64,000 nt of DNA from Gammaproteobacteria bacterium RIFCSPHIGHO2_02_FULL_42_43 (lineage in GTDB: Bacteria > Pseudomonadota > Gammaproteobacteria > Coxiellales > Coxiellaceae): the NCBI GenBank assembly GCA_001801425.1, contig MGXR01000006.1, positions 62,001-126,000 of the forward strand, given 5' to 3'. How positions within the stretch are numbered: the first letter of the stretch is position 1; each line of letters opens with the position of its first letter. Positions 1 to 8,342 of the stretch are shown here, in pieces. The notes under the pieces are model-generated. The model made no database searches and had not been told where the DNA came from. It was given only the letters and a program-made list of their open reading frames with translations. The position numbers and the translations under genes were made by a program.

Positions 1-93
1 GCTACGTTTAATGTAGCAGATTCCGCGGTGTCGGTGGGTGTGATTTTATTGGTACTGAGAGTGTGTTATGAAAGTGTTACTGGCAAACCCTAG
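1..93 (+). CDS. lspA: Lipoprotein signal peptidase (signal peptidase II), C-terminal end only
   Basis: The first 30 codons of the window read through to a TAG at 91-93. The peptide contains FNVADS followed by a hydrophobic helix, which is the last conserved box of signal peptidase II and carries one of the two catalytic aspartates of this inner-membrane aspartic protease. LspA cleaves the signal peptide of diacylglyceryl-modified prolipoproteins. The gene overlaps the start of ispH by 26 bases, and lspA-ispH is a common gammaproteobacterial gene order, so both are probably co-transcribed. The N-terminal part lies outside the window. The identification rests on a short tail plus synteny. Confidence 0.85.
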   Translation, partial: ATFNVADSAVSVGVILLVLRVCYESVTGKP

Positions 94-1009
94 GGGTTTT
101 TGCGCAGGTGTTGATCGCGCGATTGAAATTGTTGAGCGCGCGCTGGAACGGTTGGAGCCGCCTATTTATGTGCGTCACGAAGTGGTGCACAATCGCCCCG
201 TGGTCGAGCAACTGAAAGCCAAGGGCGCCATTTTTTTAGATGATTTAAGTGAAGTGCCCGAGGGCGCGACCGTCATTTTTAGCGCGCATGGTGTGTCGCA
301 AGCGGTGCGAAAATTAGCGAAAGAAAAAAATTTTCAATTGTTTGATGCGACTTGCCCATTAGTCACTAAAGTGCATATGGAAGTGGTGCGGTTTGCGCGA
401 AAAAATATTGAATGTGTTTTGATTGGCCACGCGGGTCATCCCGAAGTGGAGGGCACGATGGGTCAATATCACAATGACAGTGCCGGAATTTATTTGGTTG
501 AAACAGTGGATGATGTTAAAAAATTACAGCTTAAAAATCCCCATCATTGCGCGTATGTCACGCAAACGACTTTGTCGATCGATGATACAGCGCTCGTTTT
601 GACTGCACTAAAAGAAAAATTTCCTGCGATCGAATGCCCCAAAAATGAAGACATTTGTTACGCGACCACCAATCGTCAAAATGCAGTGAAGATATTGGCG
701 GCTGAATGTGATGTGATGATTGTTGTTGGTTCTAAAGAAAGTTCCAACTCCAATCGACTGAAAGAATTAGCAGAGCGTTTGGGTTGCCAGTCTTATTTGC
801 TGGATGATCCAGATGTAATGCAAAAAACATGGTTTACATTGGCGAGTGTCGTTGGTGTGACGGCGGGTGCATCAGCGCCGGAAAATTTGGTGCAAAAAGT
901 GATTACGCGTTTGCGCGATTGGGGCGCTGAAATCGTTGAAGAAACGCCAGGTGTAGAGGAAAATATTATTTTTGCACTTCCAAAAGCATTGCGAGTTGAA
1001 GCAGCATGA
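68..1009 (+). CDS. ispH: 4-hydroxy-3-methylbut-2-enyl diphosphate reductase
   Basis: This is the last enzyme of the MEP isoprenoid pathway. It converts HMBPP to IPP and DMAPP using a 4Fe-4S cluster. The 313-aa length is typical. The three cluster cysteines are at 12 (PRGFCAGV), 96 (DATCPLVT) and 197 (DICYATT). The substrate-binding residues His41, His74, His124 and Glu126 (HPEVEGT) are all present, and [10 protein letters not shown] forms the later binding loop. The ATG at 68 lies inside lspA, and the stop overlaps the next gene in an ATGA, so translation is probably coupled along the operon. Nothing suggests it is defective. Confidence 0.97.
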   Translation: MKVLLANPRGFCAGVDRAIEIVERALERLEPPIYVRHEVVHNRPVVEQLKAKGAIFLDDLSEVPEGATVIFSAHGVSQAVRKLAKEKNFQLFDATCPLVTKVHMEVVRFARKNIECVLIGHAGHPEVEGTMGQYHNDSAGIYLVETVDDVKKLQLKNPHHCAYVTQTTLSIDDTALVLTALKEKFPAIECPKNEDICYATTNRQNAVKILAAECDVMIVVGSKESSNSNRLKELAERLGCQSYLLDDPDVMQKTWFTLASVVGVTAGASAPENLVQKVITRLRDWGAEIVEETPGVEENIIFALPKALRVEAA

Positions 1010-1188
1010 CAACCAGAAAAATTCCTTGCGATAAAAAAACTGTGATCATTTCAGAAAAAGAATTGCCATTGTGCTGCCCTTTGCCCAGTCAAACATTATG
1101 GAATGGCCATCCGCGCGTCTATCTTGAAATCGAAAAAACATGGCATGTGGTTTGCCCCTATTGCGAAACGAAATATATTTTAAAATGA
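1006..1188 (+). CDS. Small CHCC zinc-finger protein
   Basis: A 60-aa protein with the CHCC zinc-finger pattern: Cys-Cys in LPLCCPLP, a histidine in [10 protein letters not shown], and a terminal CPYCETKY. The family (zf-CHCC, related to the NDUFS6 zinc domain of complex I) is widespread as a tiny stand-alone protein in proteobacteria, and its bacterial role is not well defined. It starts within the ispH stop (ATGA at 1006-1009) and ends in another ATGA-type overlap with waaF, so it sits in the middle of a tightly coupled operon. The family call is good; no specific function is claimed. Confidence 0.8.
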   Translation: MTTRKIPCDKKTVIISEKELPLCCPLPSQTLWNGHPRVYLEIEKTWHVVCPYCETKYILK

Positions 1189-2177
1189 ACAATAAAATTT
1201 TAGTTGTTGGTCCTGCGTGGGTCGGCGACATGATGATGGCGCATGTGTTGTTTCAATTATTGCGTCAACAAAATCCCAATGTTGAAATTCATGTGTTGGC
1301 GCCTGCATGGTGTGAAGCGTTGTTGTCGCGCATGCCCGAAGTCACTAAAAAAATGATATCTCCTTTTGGTCACGGAGAATTAAAAATTCGTGAACGTTAT
1401 CTGTTTGCACAAAGCTCAAAAAAAGAAAATTACGATCAAGCGATCGTGATGCCCAATTCATTTAAATCCGCGTTAATTCCTTTTTTTGCGCGCATTCCTG
1501 TGCGCACAGGCTGGGTGGGTGAATGTCGTTTTGGTTTGCTCAATGATATTCGTTTTTTAAATAAAAAAGCATATCCGAAGATGATTGATCGTTTTGCGGC
1601 ATTGGCTTTTTCTGCTGAAGAACAGCGCAGAGAAAAATTACCGAATCCCATATTAACCATCGACTACAAAAACAGAGAAGCGGTTTTAAAGCATTATCAA
1701 ATAATTAAATCAGAAAAACCGATTTTGGCACTTTGCCCCGGTGCGGAATATGGGCCTTCGAAGCGTTGGCCACCAGAATATTTTGCAACTGTGGCGTTGC
1801 AGCATTTAAATCAAGGTTGGGCGGTTTGGATTGTTGGATCACACAATGATATTGCTATTGCAGAAATAATTCAGGTAAAAACAGAATCACGTTGTGTGAA
1901 TTTTACCGGTAAAACGTCGTTAGCAGATGCGATTGATTTATTATCGCTCGCAACACGCGTGATCACCAATGATTCTGGATTAATGCATATTGCGGCGGCG
2001 TTGTCGTTGGATGTGATTGCGATTTATGGTTCTACCTCGACAGAATACACGCCACCCTTAAGTGATCGAGCGCGCATCGTCAAATTAAATTTGCCATGCC
2101 AGCCGTGTTTCAAACGAGAATGTCCGCTCAAACATCATCGGTGTATGCGGGATTTACTGCCTGAAAAAATAAAATAA
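1185..2177 (+). CDS. waaF: ADP-heptose:LPS heptosyltransferase II
   Basis: A glycosyltransferase family 9 enzyme that adds the second L,D-heptose to the lipopolysaccharide inner core at the cytoplasmic face of the inner membrane. The ATG at 1185 overlaps the previous stop codon and gives 330 aa starting [15 protein letters not shown], the usual N-terminal Rossmann strand and acceptor loop. An earlier in-frame start at 1140 would only add 15 residues read from the zinc-finger gene. Diagnostic boxes are CPGAEYGPSKRWP (donor domain, about residue 180) and TNDSGLMHIAAA (about 260). The C-terminal Cys-rich tail (PCQPCFKRECPL) is also usual. The operon appears to end here. Confidence 0.92.
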   Translation: MNNKILVVGPAWVGDMMMAHVLFQLLRQQNPNVEIHVLAPAWCEALLSRMPEVTKKMISPFGHGELKIRERYLFAQSSKKENYDQAIVMPNSFKSALIPFFARIPVRTGWVGECRFGLLNDIRFLNKKAYPKMIDRFAALAFSAEEQRREKLPNPILTIDYKNREAVLKHYQIIKSEKPILALCPGAEYGPSKRWPPEYFATVALQHLNQGWAVWIVGSHNDIAIAEIIQVKTESRCVNFTGKTSLADAIDLLSLATRVITNDSGLMHIAAALSLDVIAIYGSTSTEYTPPLSDRARIVKLNLPCQPCFKRECPLKHHRCMRDLLPEKIK

Positions 2178-2286
2178 AATATCGCTTGCTCACGCGCGCG
2201 GCTCCCTGGCAACTACGGTGTTTGTTAGTGAGCGATATTTCTCACAAAACTCGCCAGGGAGCCGCGAACGTTAGTGAGCGATATTT
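2178..2286. repeat. REP family A, inverted pair (BIME-like)
   Basis: Two copies of a palindromic unit in opposite orientation. The first reads AATATCGCTTGCTCACGC then GCGGCTCCCTGG; the second is the reverse, CCAGGGAGCCGCGAACG then TTAGTGAGCGATATT. The same unit recurs at 4194-4404, at 5038-5083 and, degenerate, at 45200-45231. A short open frame on the plus strand through the repeat (about 2186-2404) is not a gene. It lies 3' of the waaF operon and could act as a transcript-end hairpin. Confidence 0.85.
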
Positions 2287-2408
2287 TCGAAGCAAGTGCG
2301 TTCATTATTCCTTAAGTATTTCCCAACCAAAACACCCCTCGAACTCATCTTACGTTAAGCTTTATCTGTCAAAATTGCATGATTCATTGATTTATTTAAA
2401 TTGAGGTT

Positions 2409-4187
2409 ATGATGCGCCAAGAAACAGAATACAACTGTCTGCTGGAAATGGAAAAATTAAAAGAAGTGCTTGGTTCTAGAAATGAAGAGACTATTAAAGA
2501 AAATGAAGAGCTTATTAAAAGAGTTATCACGAATCATTTTTTTAACGACTTTCATTTTCATCTGACGCCGTCTTACTCAAATCTACTCTTGAACTCAATT
2601 GAGAATCCAGTGGTTCTTGAGGCAACAATTTCCTATTTTAATGAAGGTGATCGTCTCAAAGATTTTCTTAAAAGTAGAATGAATGAGAATATTGTGCTGA
2701 GGAATGATCTCGGAATTCAGACCGGAACTTTGTTTGCGCCACAACTTAATTTGATATTCAAAATCGCTGCAATAGACCAGAATTTTTTAGAAAAATTAGT
2801 GCGTGTGTTGTTTGAGAATACCAGTTACTACTGCAAAGAAAACAAACTTCAATATTCTTTACATTCGACAAATTTTCTAACTTGGATAGCGACGACGCAT
2901 CGAGAAACAATACAGCCTATATTGGATCTCGCAAAAAAAGATTTAAGAATTTTATGGATGATTCTTCTTGAATCAGATTGCGAACGCGATACCCTATGGC
3001 TTTTTTTTATCATGGAAAGCAAATATATATATCAAATTTTTCTGATGTTGGGTGAGATGCCGAGTATTAGGAAAAAATTTTCTGATAAATATCAATCTGT
3101 CGCTAAAATCGCGCTTTTAAGAAATAAGAATATACACTTCGAGAATGCATTTACTTATTTTTTACGGGAGAATTTAAGCAATAAAAAGCTCGCTTCGCTT
3201 TGTGATCCAAATACTTTATTGGGCGCATTGATTGACGAACAAGCCTTTCCCAAATACGAAGGAATTTCTGTTCATCGTAAAGAAGTGAATAAGGCATTAG
3301 CGCAACAATATTGCCAAGTAATATTTCAGGATGAAAAAAATCGTATTGATTCGTTTTTCGCGCAATATGAGGCGAAACTTCACATACTTCTGCCTGTATT
3401 AAAAGCGGCAGCTGAGTTAGCAGAAAAAATAATTCAGCTTTTTAAAAATAATGAAGAATTGGATAGTTTACATATTCCACTGGAACAATCGATACAGTCT
3501 TGTAATGATGAAGAGTTGAATAGCTTGCATATTCCGCTACAACAAGCGATACAAGAAGCGATTTCGCAACAAAAGAAGGAATCGGAATCTTTAGGTAACC
3601 GTGTTGTCAAATTTTTTAAAAAAGAAAAAACTGACACTGAAACAGTGGTAAAAATGTTTGGCCAACCATTGCATGATGCACTAGAACATTGGATTGATAT
3701 CGTATACGAATTAACTCAAGCAAGTGAAAATGCAAAAAAACAGGCGGCAGAAAAACCGACTTCTGTTTCTGCGCCAAAACCTGCAACTGCGCAGCCTACG
3801 GCATTAGAAAAACCAGCTGTACCATCAGCGAAGAGACCAATACTTTCCGGAAATCAAAAAAGATACGCTGAATTATTTGTGCAAGTATCGCAAGATCGCG
3901 GAATTGCCGTTGCTTCAGATTCATCAATTGAAGATCGCCTTGAGCAATGCAAACTTGCATGGAAAATAAAACCAACAGAAGAATATCAAATAGCGAAAGC
4001 AGAAACAGCGCAAAGATGGGATGTTGAAATTTATCATCTTACGTTATTTGGGCTTCCTACAGTGCCTGTTAAAAAAATCGAGGAGGATTTGGATTTAATA
4101 ACCAGGACGCTAGCATCGTTACCTCGTGCTGTCGCAGCTGCTAACTTAAATGATAAAAATGAAGTTGTTAGTTTAGTTTCGGCGTAA
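2409..4187 (+). CDS. Orphan 592-aa helical protein, effector-like
   Basis: I recognise no family. The protein is predicted soluble, with no signal peptide or clear membrane segment, and is rich in Lys, Glu, Leu and Ile, suggesting mostly alpha-helix. Residues about 347-382 hold a tandem duplication of a 14-residue unit (ELDSLHIPLEQSIQ, then ELNSLHIPLQQAIQ). A Pro/Ala/Thr-rich linker at about 447-480 separates this from a C-terminal domain of about 110 residues. A large orphan with a disordered linker, flanked by repeats and without a functional neighbour, resembles secreted effectors of Legionellales, but no translocation signal was verified. Two ATGs (2409, 2412) follow a TTGAGG ribosome site. 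Confidence 0.75.
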   Translation: MMRQETEYNCLLEMEKLKEVLGSRNEETIKENEELIKRVITNHFFNDFHFHLTPSYSNLLLNSIENPVVLEATISYFNEGDRLKDFLKSRMNENIVLRNDLGIQTGTLFAPQLNLIFKIAAIDQNFLEKLVRVLFENTSYYCKENKLQYSLHSTNFLTWIATTHRETIQPILDLAKKDLRILWMILLESDCERDTLWLFFIMESKYIYQIFLMLGEMPSIRKKFSDKYQSVAKIALLRNKNIHFENAFTYFLRENLSNKKLASLCDPNTLLGALIDEQAFPKYEGISVHRKEVNKALAQQYCQVIFQDEKNRIDSFFAQYEAKLHILLPVLKAAAELAEKIIQLFKNNEELDSLHIPLEQSIQSCNDEELNSLHIPLQQAIQEAISQQKKESESLGNRVVKFFKKEKTDTETVVKMFGQPLHDALEHWIDIVYELTQASENAKKQAAEKPTSVSAPKPATAQPTALEKPAVPSAKRPILSGNQKRYAELFVQVSQDRGIAVASDSSIEDRLEQCKLAWKIKPTEEYQIAKAETAQRWDVEIYHLTLFGLPTVPVKKIEEDLDLITRTLASLPRAVAAANLNDKNEVVSLVSA

Positions 4188-4193
4188 TAAAAA

Positions 4194-4404
4194 AATATCG
4201 CTCACTCACGTTCGCGGCTCCCTGGTGAGTTCTGTGAGAAATATCGCTTGTTAACGCGCGCGGCTCCCTGGTGAGTTCTGTGAGAAATATCGCTCACTAA
4301 CAAATACCGTAGTTGCCAGGGAGCCGCGAACGTTAGTGAGCGATATTTAGGGAGCGATATTTTCGGACTCGCCAGGGAGCCGCGAACGTGAGTGAGCGAT
4401 ATTT
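4194..4404. repeat. REP family A cluster, downstream of the RAYT gene
   Basis: At least five copies of the family A unit in both orientations, for example CGCTCACTCACGTTCGCGG followed by CTCCCTGG, and the inverse CCAGGGAGCCGCGAACG. The first two units are direct tandem copies with the shared linker TGAGTTCTGTGAGAAATATC; the last two are inverted relative to them. The cluster overlaps the 3' end of the transposase gene at 4347-4970 and supplies its final codons. Such clusters at RAYT genes are the hallmark of REP/BIME systems. Confidence 0.9.
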
Positions 4405-4970
4405 GAAATCTTATCCGGAATAATTCCAAACTTTGTAAAATCATCAAACCATTTTTCATAATAACACGCAATATTTTTTCCCTGACGATTGATAACATAA
4501 TCCATTAAAAAATACAAATAATCTTTAGTGTAAACAGGTATCGTGCTTCCGTGTCTCGTCCAATAAATTCTATTTTTATTTTCAGGATTTAATATATTTA
4601 AATTTCTCGATGCATATGCTTTTATCTTTGTCATCACCTGCTCTTTTGACTGACTAGATTGAATAACGATATGCAAATGATTGCTTCGTACATTCACTGA
4701 AAATAAACGCCAATGGTAGTGATTGCAGACCGATATGATGGTTTGCAAAACATTGCTTCTCTGTGAATGGTTCATTATAAACGGTTCATTGCGCAATTTA
4801 TTTTTAACTTTTTCAAAACGGATAGGATCGAATTCAATACGTGGCGTTCCGTAAATATTATTTTTTGGATCAACGCTTAGGCGTTTATTGAAATGCAACC
4901 ATGTTCCGTAGCATGTAAATGTAATAAAAAAAGCGTATGGAGAATTATTTTTTTTGGGAATATTTTTCAT
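4347..4970 (-). CDS. REP-associated tyrosine transposase (RAYT, Y1 HUH family)
   Basis: A 207-aa IS200-like single-strand transposase. It has the metal-binding HUH motif (SNHLHIVI, about residue 113) and a downstream candidate nucleophile in MDYVINRQG (about 163). The N-terminal block YGTWLHFNKRLSVDPKNN is shared with the broken paralogue at 42741-43289. RAYTs are domesticated transposases thought to act on palindromic REP sequences. This one lies between REP family A clusters on both sides (4194-4404 and 5038-5083), with its stop codon inside the repeat, so its last residues (about 16) are repeat-encoded. It looks intact and is probably the enzyme serving family A. Confidence 0.9.
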   Translation of the reverse strand: MKNIPKKNNSPYAFFITFTCYGTWLHFNKRLSVDPKNNIYGTPRIEFDPIRFEKVKNKLRNEPFIMNHSQRSNVLQTIISVCNHYHWRLFSVNVRSNHLHIVIQSSQSKEQVMTKIKAYASRNLNILNPENKNRIYWTRHGSTIPVYTKDYLYFLMDYVINRQGKNIACYYEKWFDDFTKFGIIPDKISNIAHSRSRLPGESENIAP

Positions 4971-5037
4971 CTCGAAAAAATAGCAGATATGTTTATTATT
5001 GCAATACCGTGTTTTTTAAAATTGAGTTCTGTTTGGT

Positions 5038-5083
5038 AACTACGGTGTTTGTTAGGGAGCCGCGAACGTTAGTGAGCGATATT
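5038..5083. repeat. REP family A unit at the end of the addA-like gene
   Basis: A family A copy in the orientation GGGAGCCGCGAACGTTAGTG then AGCGATATT, preceded by AACTACGGTGTTTGTTAG, the same linker seen at 2210-2240 and, inverted, near 4290. It lies just 5' of the RAYT gene and forms the 3' end of the addA-like gene on the minus strand. Confidence 0.85.
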
Positions 5084-8000
5084 CCCACTCAACCCATGCG
5101 CTGCACAATGGAAAATACAAACCCAATCGTATCTCGCGATCATCTAATTGCGATAACACATTCGCATAATTTTCTAATTGCTCGCAATAATTTTCTTTTT
5201 CTCTTTGCAGAAATTGCGGCAGAGATTCATTTTCGTGAGGCACACTGGTTTTGTAATCGATAATCCAGCGAACATCATTTTCATCAATGAATGTGCGATC
5301 AATAACAATAGTTTTGCACTGTTTTTCATCTCGATACGTGAGAGACCACTCAGTTTTTATTTCTTGGTGATTTGAAAAAATCCATGTTGCACGTGAGTCT
5401 TTTTCAATATTCAAAATCATTTTATAAATTTTTTGCATTGCATCGGGTAATTGTTGCGGCAACAATTTCAACGACAGTAATCGAGAGTGATATTGTGCGT
5501 CACCCCATGGAGCTGGATATGTTTGCAATCTTTCATGAATCACTGTGCCGATAATTTTAGAAAATGAATCTGGCGGAGAAAGAGAAATCACAACAGATTT
5601 TTCATCCGTATTTTTTTCAAAAGGATAAAAATGAATATTCGGCATTTTTTTTGAAAATCGTTGCAAAGTAATGGGAATATTTTCTGATGCTGCCGAAAAA
5701 CGAGTGCTTTCATCCATAGAAATGTTTGATTGATAAATCGGCCATAATTTTTCTAAAAATGAATCTTTAAAAGGTTTTTTGAATTCATTTTTATTTTCAT
5801 TGTATTCAATGGTGGCAGAAAAAAATATACTTTTTCGAGCACGTGTTGCACCAACGTACAATAAACGTGTTATTTCACATGATTGTTTTTCTGTTTCGAG
5901 TATTTTCAAATAGTGATATAGCGGGTCATCTTCTGTCGTTGCGGATTTAATTGGTGCTAATAATAAATCATCACCGCCAAATGTGTTAGCGCGCTCTAGC
6001 CAACGAAATAATTTTTCTTTGTCTCCCGTTGGGCGTTGCTGCAATGAAGGTAAAATCACGTGATCAAATTCCAATCCTTTGGATTTGTGAATGGTCATGA
6101 TTTGCAACGCAATCGATTGATCCGTTTTTGGATTGGAATATAATTTTTTACATTGCGTTTCTAATTGATCAGCGTCGATAAATAAAGACTGCTTTTCATG
6201 CGTTTCTATCAGCGCAAAAAAAGATTCAGCGTAATCCAATTCTATTTTATCAGTAACCGTTGCGGGACCTTGAATACTAAGCCACACTTTTTTTAAAATT
6301 TCTGAAAATGGCAGTAACGATTGCGCCTGCAACGCATCAAAGATTGGTTTTCGAAAGCGAAACACACGCTCTTTAGCATCTAGCGAAACATCGCAAGATT
6401 CAATATTCAATATCACTTGCCACAATGTGCTTTCCTGCGATAACAAAGCGATTTTTTCTAAATCCGTTAAGGTAATGCCACACCACGGCGCGCGAAAAAT
6501 AGAAAGCCAAGCAATGCGATCATCGCGGTGCAATAGCGCGCGAGTGAGTGCTAATAAATCCCGAATCACCATTTCATCAGCAAGACATTCAATTTCAACG
6601 CACTGAAAAGAAATTTTTGCTAATCGCAATGCAGACAACAATTCTGTCATGTGCGCGCGTGTGCGAACCAAAATCGCAATAGATTCTTCTGCATTTTTTA
6701 TTTGTAATTGTTGAATATGTTGAATCAGTTGTTTATGTTCGTCAGCTAATTGAAATGCCGTAGAAAAAATAACGTGCGGTGACTGATTTTCTGGCAGTGG
6801 TGATGTGGCTTTTGTGTAGGGAACCGCGCCGGTGGCAATATCAGAAACTGCGGGAAAAATAGTTTGAAAGGTATCGTTGAACCACGCGACTAGATTAGGC
6901 TCTGATCGAAAATTCATGGTGAGTGTGAGCGGCGTTACCAAAATATTGCCGATACCTTGTTGTTTGGTACGCAAAAATAATCCCACTTCGGCATTTCGAA
7001 AACGATAAATCGATTGCATGGGATCACCAACTAAAAAGAGTGTGCGACCATCATTTTTTTCCCATCCAGCAATTAATTTTTCGAGTAAATGAAAATGTAA
7101 AATAGACGTATCTTGAAATTCATCGACCAATAAATGTTGGATTTGATAATCTAAATAAAGCGCGAGATCAGTTGGTTTGTCATCATCGCCCAATGATTTG
7201 AGCGCGCCTAAATTGATTTCAGTAAAATCGACCTGATTGCGTTCTTGAAAAATCACGTGTAATTGCGCTGCGAGCAGCGGCAAAATGCGCGTCATTGCTG
7301 ACAATGCCGTCCATTGCATTTCGGAAAAAAAGAGGGGTGGTAATTCCTGAATATCTCGCAAACATTTTTGAAATTCAGGATAATTGAGCAGTTGTAACAA
7401 AGTGGACAATAGTAATTCTTTTTCCTCGCTGTCGTTGAAAAAACCGATTTGTTTTGTGGCGGTTTTTCTGAGTGAGCCTGTTTGCGTTAATAGCAACGAA
7501 GATAATCCTTTCCATGCTGATAATTCAGTTGTGTTAGCGGTAAATTGTTCGCAATGTGCAATGAGATTATCGCTCTCTATTTTTTTTAATTCAGTTCCTG
7601 CAAATTGCGCAAGCAGTACAATGGGTTGCTTTAATTCTGATGGCACGGCATTTATTGCAAGCTGAATTTTTTCCAGCGCAATAGTCTTTAGTGTATTTTC
7701 TAATTGATTTTTCAAGTCAGCACTGTGATGTTTGCAATGCAAAATATGCGGTAACCATTGATCACGATGATTGAGCAACTCTGCAAATAACGATTGCAGT
7801 TTATCGACGCGATTATCCAAATGCAGAAGCAGAAATTCCGCATCGGGTTGCAACGCGTCGCTTGGAAAAATATCTGTGATCAATCGCAGTGCTGCTTCTT
7901 GATACAACGTTTCTGCATTTTCGGCAATACTCGGTGCGCCACCCAAGCGAGACAACATCGGCGTGCGTCGACACAAGAATGCGCTCAATGAATCGATGGT

Positions 8001-8342
8001 TAAAATTCGCAGTCGATTAGGATTGCTAGTGATGTGCCATTGTAATTTTTTATCTTGCTCCAACACTTGTTTTGCCAAAGACCAGGTGGTGTGACGATAA
8101 TGGTTTTTAACAGGTTCAGGTGTTTGCGAGAATTCCAGCGCTTCTAAAATACGTGCGCGCATTTCAGCGGAGGCTTTGCGCGTGAACGTAATGGCAACAA
8201 TTTCTTCGGGTGCTTTGGCTTGGGATAATAAAACCAAATAACGTTGTGTCAAAATTTCTGTTTTTCCAGATCCTGCTGGCGCTTCGACAATAAATGAGTG
8301 CGAGGGATTGAGCGCATATCTGCGGGCTTCTGTATCATTCAT
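5052..8342 (-). CDS. addA: UvrD/Rep-family helicase-nuclease, AddA/RecB-like
   Basis: A superfamily 1 DNA helicase with a C-terminal PD-(D/E)XK nuclease, expected to process double-strand breaks for recombination. Walker A is APAGSGKTE near the N-terminus. Further motifs are VAITFTRKASAEMRARI, Walker B LLVDEFQDTS, GDPMQSIYRFR, TIHKSKGLEFDHV and LLYVGATRARK. The nuclease motif WIIDYKTS is near the end. The ATG at 8342 overlaps the partner's stop in an ATGA and gives 1096 aa; an in-frame ATG at 8372 is possible but less likely. The last residues (EYRSLTFAAP) are encoded by an inserted REP unit, so the native C-terminus has been replaced. The family may be the AddA type or the related gammaproteobacterial pair. 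Confidence 0.88.
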   Translation of the reverse strand: MNDTEARRYALNPSHSFIVEAPAGSGKTEILTQRYLVLLSQAKAPEEIVAITFTRKASAEMRARILEALEFSQTPEPVKNHYRHTTWSLAKQVLEQDKKLQWHITSNPNRLRILTIDSLSAFLCRRTPMLSRLGGAPSIAENAETLYQEAALRLITDIFPSDALQPDAEFLLLHLDNRVDKLQSLFAELLNHRDQWLPHILHCKHHSADLKNQLENTLKTIALEKIQLAINAVPSELKQPIVLLAQFAGTELKKIESDNLIAHCEQFTANTTELSAWKGLSSLLLTQTGSLRKTATKQIGFFNDSEEKELLLSTLLQLLNYPEFQKCLRDIQELPPLFFSEMQWTALSAMTRILPLLAAQLHVIFQERNQVDFTEINLGALKSLGDDDKPTDLALYLDYQIQHLLVDEFQDTSILHFHLLEKLIAGWEKNDGRTLFLVGDPMQSIYRFRNAEVGLFLRTKQQGIGNILVTPLTLTMNFRSEPNLVAWFNDTFQTIFPAVSDIATGAVPYTKATSPLPENQSPHVIFSTAFQLADEHKQLIQHIQQLQIKNAEESIAILVRTRAHMTELLSALRLAKISFQCVEIECLADEMVIRDLLALTRALLHRDDRIAWLSIFRAPWCGITLTDLEKIALLSQESTLWQVILNIESCDVSLDAKERVFRFRKPIFDALQAQSLLPFSEILKKVWLSIQGPATVTDKIELDYAESFFALIETHEKQSLFIDADQLETQCKKLYSNPKTDQSIALQIMTIHKSKGLEFDHVILPSLQQRPTGDKEKLFRWLERANTFGGDDLLLAPIKSATTEDDPLYHYLKILETEKQSCEITRLLYVGATRARKSIFFSATIEYNENKNEFKKPFKDSFLEKLWPIYQSNISMDESTRFSAASENIPITLQRFSKKMPNIHFYPFEKNTDEKSVVISLSPPDSFSKIIGTVIHERLQTYPAPWGDAQYHSRLLSLKLLPQQLPDAMQKIYKMILNIEKDSRATWIFSNHQEIKTEWSLTYRDEKQCKTIVIDRTFIDENDVRWIIDYKTSVPHENESLPQFLQREKENYCEQLENYANVLSQLDDREIRLGLYFPLCSAWVEWEYRSLTFAAP

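Noticed and set aside
2186-2404. Plus-strand open frame of 72 codons after waaF
   Set aside because: It is read mostly from REP family A units. Similar frames occur at other copies.
4202-4498. Minus-strand frame of 98 codons overlapping the RAYT gene
   Set aside because: Its C-terminal half is translated repeat and the rest is a frame-shifted shadow of the transposase.
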